A stretch of DNA of 64,000 nt from Bog-950 sp046329495. Lineage in GTDB: Bacteria > Bacteroidota > Bacteroidia > Chitinophagales > LD1. Both the position numbers and the translations under genes were made by a program. The DNA is taken from assembly GCA_046329495.1 (NCBI GenBank), contig JAXLUO010000009.1, positions 62,001 to 126,000 on the forward strand, given 5' to 3'. The notes under the pieces were generated by a model. It worked only from the letters and a program-made list of their open reading frames with translations, made no database searches and was not told the origin of the DNA. Shown here one piece after another: positions 26,301 through 35,129 of this stretch. Within the stretch, counting starts at the first letter, position 1. Every line of letters starts with the position of its first letter.

Positions 26301-27150
26301 CCAAAATCCCTCTGCCTATGGCAAAGCTATCCAATAATGCTCCACTCTTAAAGTCTTTAATCAGTATGTATGCTTCACGAGGTAAATCCTTGCCCGGTAT
26401 TTTCCCGCTATAGGCATAAGCAATTTTGGTCCAACTGTCATTAATTCCGAAGGTCATTTCTTCTTCAGGCTCATAATATGTTCTTAATGAATCGGGACTC
26501 CAGATATATGGACCATCGCTTAAACCATCGGTAAACAATAATTTGCCATTGGGGTTAAATCTGCCGTAAGTAACCGGGGAATTGTGATACGCTATATCCG
26601 TTGTTTTTTTAGTAGCGAGGTCGCAAATAGCTACACTATAACTGCTTTTGCAGGCCAGTATTTTTCTGCCGTCGGGACTGTAGGTAAAATAGGTGCAATT
26701 AGGGATGGGCAAAGTGTCAATCAGTTTTCCCGTAGTTGCATCCCATATTTTTATATTGTCATCGCCGGCCGTAATTACTTTATCGCCCTTGGGTGTAAAG
26801 GCTGCATAATTTACGGAATCGGAATGATGGAGAATGGCAATTGCTATTCCTCTGCTTACATCCCATAGAACCGCCGTATTATCAGCAGAAGCCGTGATCA
26901 ACTTAGTGCCGGTAACATTAAAATTCACGCTCCGTACATTTCTATCATGCGGTATGGTCGTTAACAAACGACCGCTTCGGGTGTCCCAAATGCGGGCAGT
27001 ATTATCAAGGCTGGCAGTTGCTAACAGCTTGCCGTTACTACTAAACTTTACATTCACCACATAGTTGGAGTGCCCGAGAGGAATAACAAGATGGGGTTGT
27101 TGTCCTTTAGTTTGTAAGATCGCAAACAAAAGAAGAATCCACAACCGCAT
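23383..27150 (-). CDS. Secreted WD40-propeller/caspase-like (C14) protein
   Basis: 1255 residues. Signal peptide (MRLWILLLFAILQTKGQ), then WD40 repeats over about 25-690 (for example FSSNGKLLATASLDNTARIWD, FNVTGTKLITASADNTAVLWD, FNKAGTRMLCTSTDNTISVWD), enough for up to two propellers. A ~130-residue beta linker leads to a caspase-fold domain (about 865-1115) with both catalytic residues: H955 in FFAGHGVL and C1010 in LVLDACNSGR. The last ~110 residues (LSALIDKELTLVSGL...) form a separate unrecognised domain. Known Bacteroidota relatives are usually annotated caspase family; substrates are unknown. No anchor beyond the signal peptide, so periplasmic location is inferred. A TAAGTTTA -7-like element lies about 20 bases upstream. 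Confidence 0.9.
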   Translation of the reverse strand: MRLWILLLFAILQTKGQQPHLVIPLGHSNYVVNVKFSSNGKLLATASLDNTARIWDTRSGRLLTTIPHDRNVRSVNFNVTGTKLITASADNTAVLWDVSRGIAIAILHHSDSVNYAAFTPKGDKVITAGDDNIKIWDATTGKLIDTLPIPNCTYFTYSPDGRKILACKSSYSVAICDLATKKTTDIAYHNSPVTYGRFNPNGKLLFTDGLSDGPYIWSPDSLRTYYEPEEEMTFGINDSWTKIAYAYSGKIPGKDLPREAYILIKDFKSGALLDSFAIGRGILVHNVSFFPGDSLIVYNGVEIIDLKGRKKINSPYTYDVQNKGEKYAYNEQKKLLAMPTREGAEVYDVTTWKLKFSLQNRSAYIGSASFNADETEIYTSPLLSANKVWNASTGTLIPGWKVKERRSSLDSVADVLKETLHDNDGIWSTALSPDKKIFVKDNDDGYLLFTHTLVSDTFFKRYFGKKRYPKQFTDIIFTPDGSKLLLVQGYDHKLLIYHIALDSVINVIEHINERPIIAFTPDGQFAIVSGLIDAAFLIDLSTGKATDTLTAQNNLAFGWFSDISLMRFSHNGKLLAALDNHGKCIIWEVGSGKIVFNSAKSQSTGYNTTCLEFSVDDKYLYTGNANFIDVWDIVSQKIVSSLKVGSANVRYISFNKAGTRMLCTSTDNTISVWDWPNLKLLYTLMTVDSTGYLAIDPFGRFDGNEEARRLLYYTCGTETIELEQIKDLGWEPGLVSKLEGANTEPITAKKLTDIDICNFTPEVEEIGFSNGIYSYTIKARRGGIGQIQVYVNGKQVKTYVPSALPLKNGTYQLQIKETEIKDFFSTGNANVIEVKATTAGGDMKSRGAILENTIISPSTHNPDMYVVSIGISTYKSTDLQLGFAAKDASDFLDAINAAAKKLLNTDGNEHVHPYLLNTESGNNLRPFKATIKAVFDTIKMKAIADDIVLVFFAGHGVLRDGERNFYLLTAEATGFNLNGVEKQIAISTDELNEWMAAIKANKQILVLDACNSGRAIKNLEQLVASRGVPADQQRALENLKDKTGTFILSASAEGQPAYETSLFGQGLLTYSLLSGIKLGDGLRDGRYIDISRWFNVASDNVRILAKDIGGRQEPQIIGNGGYNVGLVDAAVRDSIKLSIRKKVFGKSKLIDDELALSDELNLSALIDKELTLVSGLGKQSAITFSAENTLTTSCFIRGRYQVNGDAIIAHLALYKGQKERLYEFELTGSKKDIEELAANAVVMVVTFLQKHSLTD

Positions 27151-27565
27151 ATGTTCATGATTTTTTTGGGGATATAAACTTAGCGCGAATCCTAACGTTT
27201 AAGTCCATGAGAATTGTCACTGTGGTGTATACGCAATACCTGTATTGCCATACTGTCAAAATGGTTCCTGCCGCTATTTCTGCCAATTGAATAGGCTCGC
27301 TACTATTAAAAGCTTGGATAGCGCCAGTGTTGGCCGATGCCATCGGTTGCAGATGATTTTGGTCAGCAGCTAAGCAAAATTCATATGTATACGTCTTCAT
27401 TTGCTCTGACTGATAAGATGCTGCAACCATGAGGGAAGAGGACTAACAGTATTTTGAGTACCTGCCTGCGCAACTTTTAGGAGACAAAGCAGTAATATCA
27501 TATACCGAAAGGACTGAACATTTGGCATAAGCTAATTGTTTGGGCGTGGAACCAAGAAGAACCAA
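27151..27565. other. Divergent intergenic region with a doubtful short frame
   Basis: 415 bases separate the caspase gene (minus) and the PAS kinase gene (plus). A 91-codon frame on the minus strand (27155-27430) ends 4 bases before the caspase start, a coupling-like spacing, but its composition (MKTYTYEFCLAADQNHLQPMAS...) shows no domain or signal. I do not call it a gene. Promoters for both flanking genes must lie here. Confidence 0.4.
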
Positions 27566-30500
27566 ATGAGAATTTCTACCACTGCCAGGGTTTTACTGGC
27601 TGCGTTGCTTACCTTTTTAGTGGTGTCGGCGGTGCTGGTGTATCGTGCCTGGGATTCGTTTAGGAATACTGAACAAAGTACAGTTGTTGAGAATATAGTT
27701 GTAAACGAGGTGCAACAATCGTTGCAGTTAGCCAATTTTATACACCAACTGAATGCCAGTGCCGCGGCTTACAATGATAAACCGAGTGAAGAACTTTGGA
27801 AGCAATGCAGAAGGAATTTAGATAGTGTACAGAGCTACTTTGTGATATTGGCGCATTCGGGCACCATTGGCGACACCGATTCCACTGTGATTGCATTTTT
27901 AAAAGCAGCTAACCGATGGTTAGTTGTAAACCGCTATAGGCCGGGAAGATTTGCGCATGCATTTACCCCTGCCGATAATATAGTGGGAACAGGGCAGCAG
28001 TTTGCAGGTTTGAGGGATACCTTATGGAATTTAACGGCCGCACTTGTTACGGAGCAGGCCCACACAATTGAGGCGCTCCATAACATAGAAGAAAAAGACG
28101 CAAGACGTGATTTCAGGTCGTTTTTATGGATAGTAGGTCTTGCGCTTATTGCCTTTCTTATTTTTTTGGAAAGAATACGGGTATTGTTTAACCGGCGAAG
28201 CGAGGAGGCGAAAAATCAGGAGGGCGCAAAGCAACTATTAGAAGCCCGAATTGCCGAGCGCACCAAGGCGCTACAAGATGGCAACGCGTTGTTTTCAACT
28301 ATTAATGAACTAACAAGTGAAGTTATCTGGGACTGGCAGATAAAGGAAGGCAAATTATGGTGGAACCGGAATTTTTATAAGCTGTTGGGATATACTGAAA
28401 TTGATATTCCGTTGGGTTCTGAGAAATGGCTGGATGCCATCCACCCCGATGATAAATTGCGGGTGCAAAAAAGTTATGAGGTTGCTCTTGAATCAAACAT
28501 TTATAGATGGGAGGAGGAATTCAGATGTGTTACAGCTACAGGTGAGGTAATGTATTTTTACGATAGAGGCAGCATCTACCGCGATGAGCAAGGCAAGCCG
28601 GTGCGGATTGTAGGTGCTATGCTTAATATTACCCCCCTGCGCAAGGCTTTTGAGTCGGCAGATATGGAGCGGCAGCTCTCGAATACGTTAATAGATAGTT
28701 TGCCGGGTATTTTTGCTTTATATAATAAAAATAATGAACTTATAAGATGGAATAAGGAAGTATTACGGGTAGGTGGATACAGCGCTGCAGAGCTGGCGGG
28801 TTCGCATCCGTTGCAATTTTTTGATTCAACCCAAAAAGTGAAACTGGAAGCTGCCATGAAATTGGTAATGGAAGCGGGTGAGAATGATATGGAAACCGAT
28901 CTGATAGTAAAAGATGGCACCCGCATTCCTTATTTTTTCAGAGGAAAGGTGTTGCAAATTGCCGGAGAGCCGTATTTTATAAGTATAGGTATTGATATAT
29001 CGGCCCGTAAAAAGATAGAGTTGGACCTAACAACTTCCGAACAAAAATATCGCCTTTTATTTTATAACAGTCCGATGCCAATGTTTATGCTTAGCCTGCC
29101 ATCGCTGGATATAATTGATGTGAATGATGCGGCGGTAAGGCATTACGGGTATTCGCGGATGGAACTGCTGAGTTTAAATGCGATGGATCTTCGGCCCAAA
29201 GAAGAATTACCCCGGTTTAAAAAGGATGTAGTGAACCAATCATTTGAAGGTACCACGCACATGGGTAAGTGGGTGCATCTTAAAAAGAGCGGTGAAAAAA
29301 TCATAGTTGATCTTACCGCGCATGATCTGAAATTAAATGGCGAAGAACAGCGGTTAATTTTAATTAATGATATAACAGAACAGGAAAAAGCGCAAGAAGC
29401 TTTAGTAGCCAGCGAGAAGCGTTTGCGCGACACTATGGACAACATGCTGGAGGGTGCACAGATAATTAGCTTTGACTGGCGCTTTTTGTATTTGAATCAC
29501 GAAGCGGTACGGCAAAGTTGTACAACCTACGAGAATTTAATAGGCCAGAAGGCATTTGATAAATATCCAACGGTTGACGGCACTGAGTTATCGCGCAGGA
29601 TGGAGAAGTGTATGCGGATGCGTGAGCCGCAATTTTTTGAAGACGAGTTCTTCTATCCCAATGGAGGATCGGCCTGGTTCGAATTTCATATTCAACCTGT
29701 ACCCGAAGGGATTTTTATTTTATCGATTGACCGTACGGACCGTGTGCTGGCCGAAAGGCAAATTAGAAGGGCCGAAAACTTTAATCATGGCGTTATTAAT
29801 GCGTTAAGTACTCATTTGGCAGTTATTAACCATGTTGGCGAAATATTATTGGTAAATGATGCGTGGCGGAAATTTGGTGAAGCTAATGGCGGACACATGT
29901 TGTGGAATGCCGGTATTGGCGGTAATTACCTGCAGGTGCTTGAGAAGTCGGCAGAAGCAGGTGATTTGGATGCTCCGGTTGCACTGGATGGAATAAAGGG
30001 TGTATTATACGGAGAGGAAAATTTCTTTTACCAGGAATATCCCTGCCATGGTGATGAAGAGGAACGCTGGTTTGCCATGCGTGTAGTACGTTTTGATGCG
30101 GACGAAGCAATGGCTGTGATTATGCATGAGGATATTACCACGCGAAAATTGCACTTACGCGAAATACAATCCAGCCATGAAAGATTACGGCGGTTGACCG
30201 ATGGCGTACCAATGGCCATTTATCAATTTGAAATGACTGAGGATGGTGAAATAGGCTTTGGTTTTATGAGCCGTTATGCCGAGAACATATTGCCGGGCGT
30301 AACTGCCGAATCGGCCATGGAAGATGCTGCTTCTGCCTTTAGGCATATACACGCAGATGACCTGGATGAGGTTTGGAATTCCATTGAAAAATCGAGACGA
30401 GCCCTTACACCCTGGCGGGCAATTTTCAGGGTAACGGATGAATCCGGAGCGATACGCTGGATTGAAGGTAACAGCACGCCACGCATGAACAAGGACAACG

Positions 30501-31294
30501 TGGTGATATGGGTGGGTTACCTGCAGGATGTAACAGAGCGCATTAAATCGGAATTGGCTATTAAAGAATTGAATGAAAGTTTAGAGCAAAAAGTAGCCCA
30601 ACGTACCGCGGAACTTGTGGAGGTGAATAAATCACTTGAAGATTTTTCATATTCTGTTTCGCATGACTTACGCGGACCGCTGCGTTCGATACTGGGCTTT
30701 TTGGATATTATGAAGCAGGATTACGGGCCCAGGCTGGATGATGACCTGCGCATGCTGGTAAATTATGCCGAGGGCTCAGGCAAGCGTATGAATGCCATTA
30801 TTGATGATTTGTTGATACTGGCTAAATATGGAAAGGATAGATTGCGCCTAACCAACGTAAATGTGGAGGACATGGTGCATGAGGTGTGGGGTAATTTGTG
30901 TAAGGAAGGTAGTGTAAAAGCCGTATTAGAACTTCAATCCATTCCCCGGGTAAGTGCCGATGCCTCGATGCTGCGGCAGGTTTTCATTAATCTGTTAGGA
31001 AATGCTATCAAGTATTCCGCCCGCAAGGAAAGTCCGGTTGTTAGAGTTATGGCGGCAGAGCGGGACGGACAGGTTAGCATTACGGTGCAGGATAATGGGG
31101 CCGGCTTTGATATGAAGTACTACGAACGTTTGTTTATACCGTTCCAGCGTTTACATGGTATTACGGAATTTGATGGCACCGGTGTGGGTTTGGTGCTGGT
31201 AAAGAAAATAATAGAGAAACACGGGGGACGGGTTTGGGCGGAAGGTAAGGTGAATGAAGGTGCCAGCTTTAGTTTTACCCTGGATAAGGCTTGA
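27566..31294 (+). CDS. Large membrane sensor histidine kinase with multiple PAS domains
   Basis: 1242 residues from ATG 27566 (MRISTTARVLLAALL); a TTG ten codons upstream is less likely. Two membrane segments (about 8-25 and 185-205) enclose a ~160-residue extracytoplasmic sensor. A coiled coil (about 215-245) leads to about six PAS/PAC units, including WWNRNFYKLLGYTEIDI and YRDEQGKPVRIVGAMLNIT. The kinase core has H1033 in SYSVSHDLRGPLRSILGF, the N-box INLLGNAIKYS, DNGAGFD and GTGVGLVLVKKIIEKHGG. There is no receiver domain and no adjacent response regulator, so it is an orphan kinase. The signal is unknown. Confidence 0.93.
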   Translation: MRISTTARVLLAALLTFLVVSAVLVYRAWDSFRNTEQSTVVENIVVNEVQQSLQLANFIHQLNASAAAYNDKPSEELWKQCRRNLDSVQSYFVILAHSGTIGDTDSTVIAFLKAANRWLVVNRYRPGRFAHAFTPADNIVGTGQQFAGLRDTLWNLTAALVTEQAHTIEALHNIEEKDARRDFRSFLWIVGLALIAFLIFLERIRVLFNRRSEEAKNQEGAKQLLEARIAERTKALQDGNALFSTINELTSEVIWDWQIKEGKLWWNRNFYKLLGYTEIDIPLGSEKWLDAIHPDDKLRVQKSYEVALESNIYRWEEEFRCVTATGEVMYFYDRGSIYRDEQGKPVRIVGAMLNITPLRKAFESADMERQLSNTLIDSLPGIFALYNKNNELIRWNKEVLRVGGYSAAELAGSHPLQFFDSTQKVKLEAAMKLVMEAGENDMETDLIVKDGTRIPYFFRGKVLQIAGEPYFISIGIDISARKKIELDLTTSEQKYRLLFYNSPMPMFMLSLPSLDIIDVNDAAVRHYGYSRMELLSLNAMDLRPKEELPRFKKDVVNQSFEGTTHMGKWVHLKKSGEKIIVDLTAHDLKLNGEEQRLILINDITEQEKAQEALVASEKRLRDTMDNMLEGAQIISFDWRFLYLNHEAVRQSCTTYENLIGQKAFDKYPTVDGTELSRRMEKCMRMREPQFFEDEFFYPNGGSAWFEFHIQPVPEGIFILSIDRTDRVLAERQIRRAENFNHGVINALSTHLAVINHVGEILLVNDAWRKFGEANGGHMLWNAGIGGNYLQVLEKSAEAGDLDAPVALDGIKGVLYGEENFFYQEYPCHGDEEERWFAMRVVRFDADEAMAVIMHEDITTRKLHLREIQSSHERLRRLTDGVPMAIYQFEMTEDGEIGFGFMSRYAENILPGVTAESAMEDAASAFRHIHADDLDEVWNSIEKSRRALTPWRAIFRVTDESGAIRWIEGNSTPRMNKDNVVIWVGYLQDVTERIKSELAIKELNESLEQKVAQRTAELVEVNKSLEDFSYSVSHDLRGPLRSILGFLDIMKQDYGPRLDDDLRMLVNYAEGSGKRMNAIIDDLLILAKYGKDRLRLTNVNVEDMVHEVWGNLCKEGSVKAVLELQSIPRVSADASMLRQVFINLLGNAIKYSARKESPVVRVMAAERDGQVSITVQDNGAGFDMKYYERLFIPFQRLHGITEFDGTGVGLVLVKKIIEKHGGRVWAEGKVNEGASFSFTLDKA

Positions 31295-31301
31295 TTAGAC
31301 C

Positions 31302-31655
31302 ATGAATAAATTAGTACTGCTTATAATAGGGCTTGTGTTGGTCAGCGGTTGTAAAAAGGAAACACAACAGCCATTTGTATGTAGCACGGGTGTTTCGTAC
31401 ACCTCTCATGCCAGGGCGATTTTAGATGCGCATTGCGCTACAGGTGGTTGCCATACAGCACCTTTCCCTGCAGGCGGCATTTATTTGTCGGATTATGCAA
31501 ACGCTAAAGCACAAGTGCTGGGCGATGATTTAATGTGCTCGATTAAGCAAGAGGTGAATTGTACGCCTATGCCGTATCCACCGGGCACCCCGCCACTTTC
31601 CGATTCGCTGATAAGTATACTGGTGTGCTGGCGCAATAACGGATGCCCACAATAG
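31302..31655 (+). CDS. Small lipoprotein with a CX4CH heme-like motif
   Basis: 117 residues starting 7 bases after the kinase gene, probably co-transcribed. SPII signal with lipobox LVSGC (Cys17). The mature part has C45-ATGG-C50-H51 within ILDAHCATGGCHTAPFPAGGIYLSDYANAK, then a conserved-looking Met in CTPMPYPPG and a final LVCWRNNGCP. Bacteroidota lipoproteins of this shape are often described as cytochrome-c-like, but here the Cys spacing is CX4CH rather than CXXCH. Heme attachment is uncertain; additional cysteines suggest disulfides. Confidence 0.7.
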   Translation: MNKLVLLIIGLVLVSGCKKETQQPFVCSTGVSYTSHARAILDAHCATGGCHTAPFPAGGIYLSDYANAKAQVLGDDLMCSIKQEVNCTPMPYPPGTPPLSDSLISILVCWRNNGCPQ

Positions 31656-31719
31656 CGTGTAAGAATTCTGCATATGCGGATGAGGTTCTGTTTTATGGTT
31701 TCTTTATCTTAGCAGGCAT

Positions 31720-33261
31720 ATGAAAATTATTAGATACTTTGTTCTGCTATGTGTTTTTGCCGTTGTGGAAAAGGGGCTCGCGCAGGGCGTTTTAGAATAC
31801 CACTATGAGATTGGTGTGCAGCGTATGCCGGATGGCGTTAATTTTCGTTTTTTAAAGGGAAATGCGGGTGAAGATTGGCTGGAGGAATTCAGCACCTACT
31901 ATTTCCCCGGATATGAGAACGGTGATACCGTGGCCTGGCAGTATATGGAGGAGGAGGATCAATTATACATAGCAGCGTGGAACCCTGCCAGGGCCACCAA
32001 AAAGCATGAAGTGAAGTTTGCCGTAGCCTGGCGTGTTACCAGCGGGAATCCACGCTATGGTAAAGTAACCGTGCCTGCAGGCACTAACTTTGCCGGCTTT
32101 GGTAATAACAGGGCTTATTTTTCGCAGGCGGGCAGCGCGGCTTATTTGCCTCTGTTTTTTTATGATAAGTATATTCCGGGTCTGGCGATAGTGGAGTATA
32201 CATTAAAGGTTGGCGCACCTGTTACAGATCAAAAGCCAAAAACGAACTACTACACCTTGCTGGACAATTTTAATTCGAGCGCAAAGAAAATTGTAAACCC
32301 CTTTGGACCTACTAAGACAAAAGAGCGTAGAGACAGGGAGGAGTTTGTAAAAGATTCTACCTTAAGCGTACCCCTACAGGCTTTGAAAAAGAAATACAAT
32401 GAAATGCCGGAGGATGTGCTTTGGGGAAAACCTTCTGTTAATTTGGCTGACTACGATAAACAGGTGTATTGGGAGGATTACCGGCATGATGGCAGGTATT
32501 ATACGCTCAATTATATTTATATAGAAGATAAATATTGCGGTAAGAGTACTTTAACCGGGGAGATGATGAACGATCACCCTGAGTTGGCAGAAAATAGAAA
32601 AACAAGTTTTGAACGGGTGTATCATGAAAATGGCGTGAGTGGGTGGAAGGTAGTGTGTCGGTCGTTTCCATTCATGAGGTTAAAGCTTAGCATGGACGTG
32701 CCTGACGGCACACCTGCACTGGTGGTTAATTATGAAGCAAAAGCGGATGCAAACGTGCCCGACTTTTTTGCACCGGAATCGTTGTATGGCAATAATAAAA
32801 CGGTTCAGGAAATGCTGAAGGCAAAGGATGCCTATGACAAAGGTATGACCATATGGGCACGCTATGCATTAGATCATAACCGGGAATGTACAGCCGAAGA
32901 ATTAAAGTATGCGTTTATAGATATGCTTAGTGCTGCAGGATATACGCTGGATGATTACTGGATGATAAACGGCCAGGAGCGTACTACTTATAGCGGTACG
33001 GTTAACCCGGCGCATACAAATTTTAAGATTATTCATATTGGATACGACCCGGCGAAGGAGTTGACATTACAGCCTGTTGGTAATTATAAAGCAAAACCTG
33101 TGACCCTGAATGAACTAACCGATTTCAAAAATCAAAAGTGGCGGATGTATCAGGCTTCGTGTGGATTTGAGGGGAAGATAGATGGGTATGAATTTAATCT
33201 GGAATTATACCGCCCCACAGCAGAGGGGTATATTATCTTTTTATCGCGGCCGGATAAGTAA
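31720..33261 (+). CDS. Secreted protein of unknown function
   Basis: 513 residues with a signal peptide (MKIIRYFVLLCVFAVVEKGLAQ). No family recognised. Aromatic- and acid-rich beta-looking sequence, e.g. STYYFPGYENGDTVAWQYMEEEDQ and VYWEDYRHDGRYYTLNYIYIEDKYCG; few cysteines; no T9SS tail or lipobox. A TATCTTAG -7-like element lies 9 bases before the ATG. It converges with the DUF1398 gene with an 17-base gap. Confidence 0.7.
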   Translation: MKIIRYFVLLCVFAVVEKGLAQGVLEYHYEIGVQRMPDGVNFRFLKGNAGEDWLEEFSTYYFPGYENGDTVAWQYMEEEDQLYIAAWNPARATKKHEVKFAVAWRVTSGNPRYGKVTVPAGTNFAGFGNNRAYFSQAGSAAYLPLFFYDKYIPGLAIVEYTLKVGAPVTDQKPKTNYYTLLDNFNSSAKKIVNPFGPTKTKERRDREEFVKDSTLSVPLQALKKKYNEMPEDVLWGKPSVNLADYDKQVYWEDYRHDGRYYTLNYIYIEDKYCGKSTLTGEMMNDHPELAENRKTSFERVYHENGVSGWKVVCRSFPFMRLKLSMDVPDGTPALVVNYEAKADANVPDFFAPESLYGNNKTVQEMLKAKDAYDKGMTIWARYALDHNRECTAEELKYAFIDMLSAAGYTLDDYWMINGQERTTYSGTVNPAHTNFKIIHIGYDPAKELTLQPVGNYKAKPVTLNELTDFKNQKWRMYQASCGFEGKIDGYEFNLELYRPTAEGYIIFLSRPDK

Positions 33262-33278
33262 TCAGGCGGTAGTGCAAA

Positions 33279-33674
33279 TTAGGTTTGTTGTGGAATAGCC
33301 TCAATTAATAGCTTGTTGCCGGCTTTGTCGTAATAACAGCAGGTCATATCAAGTATAGAAACAATCCATTTGTCAACTCCGGCACTGGCGCAGTGGTTGC
33401 AGAATGTCATGTAATCTGTTTGGCCTTGTTGGTGTGCTTTCAGGTTTGCTTTAAACAGTTCTGCATTAGGTGTATAGGCAATATCTAATGCTGTGTACCT
33501 GCCCGGTGAAGATACATTATACGCATGGGCCCCGAGATAGTTGGTGTGTCCGTCGGTAACAAATGTTTCGTAAGCGATAACGCCGAGGTTTTTAAGATCC
33601 GATATATAACCCGGGAAGTCTGCACCGGATTTTACTTTGCTATGTGCTGCTTTTATTTGCTCTAAAGTAAACAT
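33279..33674 (-). CDS. DUF1398 family protein
   Basis: 131 residues, full length for the family (the E. coli member is YbcV). Matches in order: MFTLEQIKAAHSKVKSGADFPGYISDLKNLGVIAYETFVTDGHTNYLG, FKANLKAHQQGQTDYMTFCNHCASAGVDKWIVSILDMTCCYYD. Cytoplasmic, function unknown. Several Cys/His (FCNHC, DMTCCYYD) could bind metal. Confidence 0.85.
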   Translation of the reverse strand: MFTLEQIKAAHSKVKSGADFPGYISDLKNLGVIAYETFVTDGHTNYLGAHAYNVSSPGRYTALDIAYTPNAELFKANLKAHQQGQTDYMTFCNHCASAGVDKWIVSILDMTCCYYDKAGNKLLIEAIPQQT

Positions 33675-33800
33675 GTTGTAAGAGTATGGTGAATTGTTGA
33701 GATTGGCTAACTGCTATTGTTTTTTTATTCCTCTACATCGTCTGCAAATTAAAAGCCGCCTTGAACCTTCATGGTAATTGATGCCTGTTTGTATAGGGCG

Positions 33801-34394
33801 CTAAATCCCATCAATAAAATCAGTTTTGTGTTTTTTTATAAACGCAACTTTTATTTCGTTTAAGTTTTCCAGTTTATACAGGTTGTAAAACTCAGCGTCA
33901 AGATCACTCAATGGAGTTTCGTTATTAGCATTGTATGTTTTATTGGCCCTGTGCATCAGGTTAGCAAATTTTGCTGAACCAATTTCTTTAAAGGCGTTTT
34001 CAGCTTTATTTGCAAATCGCCCACTTGAGTTAAAATAGAATTGGTCGAACCCGCCATTGTTTACCTCCGATTCAACTTGCCAAACAATATAAATTGCCTG
34101 CCGGGGCGATGAAAGATGGGTTACTACTTCATAATCATTACTCATATCCTTATCCATTTTTGCCCAAATATTATCCATAATTGCTTGCTCAATGTTGTCG
34201 TCAGATATACCATCAAATATTTCTGACGTCAACCTTTTATGAATAGGCCGATTTTTGAATTCCTCCAATGATTTTGCCATTTGCTGACTCATTGTATCAG
34301 TATCTGTTACTGCTTTGTCGCGCGTGGGCTTTCCTTTACAGCCAAATAAATTCAGAAGCATACTAAACATGATTAATAGGATAAGTTGTTTCAA
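33801..34394 (-). CDS. DUF4375 lipoprotein
   Basis: 197 residues with a lipoprotein signal (LLNLFGC lipobox near residue 19). The DUF4375 core is clear: QAIYIVWQVESEVNNGGFDQFYFNSSGRFANKAENAFKEIGSAKFANLMHRA. Family members are small proteins of unknown function; the lipid anchor is unusual enough to note. 26 bases downstream of the 139-residue gene on the same strand. Confidence 0.8.
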   Translation of the reverse strand: MKQLILLIMFSMLLNLFGCKGKPTRDKAVTDTDTMSQQMAKSLEEFKNRPIHKRLTSEIFDGISDDNIEQAIMDNIWAKMDKDMSNDYEVVTHLSSPRQAIYIVWQVESEVNNGGFDQFYFNSSGRFANKAENAFKEIGSAKFANLMHRANKTYNANNETPLSDLDAEFYNLYKLENLNEIKVAFIKKHKTDFIDGI

Positions 34395-34420
34395 AATTCT
34401 ATTTACTGCATTGGTGATAA

Positions 34421-34840
34421 TTAACCGCCCGCCCAGGTATCAAGATGTGTTTTGCCTTCAAACTCCACATGCCAGCCAAAGTCTTCGCTTTCGGTAACAC
34501 CTAATACAAAACTCCATTGGTTATTTGCTTCGGGTTTGTTGGTGTCGTAATCCAGTTTCAACCATATTGTTGGCTGGTTTATCACTCCAAGTAATTCTAC
34601 TTTTGTTTTTCTTTCATAGGTTACTATTTCCTGTTCAATAATGGTAGACAATTCTTCCCATGCGGGGAGTATGATATTCAGTGTTTCAATTTGTTCTTTA
34701 AAAAGTTCTCTGTCAGGGTGGTCGGAATCTGTTTTGGTAGTAACATAAACGACTACTTGTTTATCCCAAAAGAACTTACCTGAATTTGGCAATTCCCAAT
34801 CGTAATTATCTTTTCTGACGAAGTTTGTTTTGTCTATCAT
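34421..34840 (-). CDS. Hypothetical cytoplasmic protein
   Basis: 139 residues, no signal or membrane segment, not assigned to a family by me. Alternating strand/helix appearance; the C-terminal WSFVLGVTESEDFGWHVEFEGKTHLDTWAGG looks like a conserved fold of small Bacteroidota proteins found near DUF4375-type genes. Probably co-transcribed with the DUF4375 lipoprotein. Confidence 0.65.
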   Translation of the reverse strand: MIDKTNFVRKDNYDWELPNSGKFFWDKQVVVYVTTKTDSDHPDRELFKEQIETLNIILPAWEELSTIIEQEIVTYERKTKVELLGVINQPTIWLKLDYDTNKPEANNQWSFVLGVTESEDFGWHVEFEGKTHLDTWAGG

Positions 34841-34957
34841 TTGAATCTTTATCTGCGTTAATATACATCAAATTACAGGAATTGATTCATACATTTTAAG
34901 GCGGTTATTAATATCTTCCCGGATGCGCGTAAGTGCTAAATCTTGAAGCAATTGCAT

Positions 34958-34976
34958 TTGCTGCCCGAGATGGATT
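34958..34976 (-). repeat. Partial duplicate of the tRNA-Gln 3' end
   Basis: TTGCTGCCCGAGATGGATT matches 35125-35143, the 3' end and T-arm part of the tRNA-Gln gene, in 18 of 19 positions and in the same orientation. It lies 167 bases beyond the tRNA 3' end, the side where integrase-type insertion leaves a displaced tRNA tail. The rest of the tRNA is absent. Likely an attachment-site scar. Confidence 0.6.
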
Positions 34977-35006
34977 AACTGCGTTGATCCTTGTGGGTGG
35001 GGGGCG

Positions 35007-35129
35007 AACAAACAAATGAATCCACCGCGCTATCGCGCTTGTAATTTTTGTTTTCCGCAACCTGCAAGCAAGCTTGCGTTTGCTGCAAATAAAAAATCCA
35101 CCCTTCGGGGGTGGATTCATTTGTTTGTT
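35007..35129. repeat. 20-bp perfect inverted repeats flanking 83 bp beside tRNA-Gln
   Basis: 35007-35026 is the exact reverse complement of 35110-35129. The right arm includes the very 3' end of the tRNA gene and the start of its terminator hairpin; the left arm is a reversed copy of it. This suggests local duplication and inversion of the tRNA 3' flank. Confidence 0.75.
35091..35117 (-). terminator. Rho-independent terminator of tRNA-Gln
   Basis: Read on the minus strand: stem AATCCACCC/GGGTGGATT (9 bp), 5-base loop, then a run of six T. It starts 10 bases after the tRNA 3' end. Confidence 0.85.

Noticed and set aside
27155..27430. 91-codon minus-strand frame just upstream of the caspase gene
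   Set aside because: Spacing is suggestive, but the translation has no recognisable signal or domain and it fills the region that must hold promoters.
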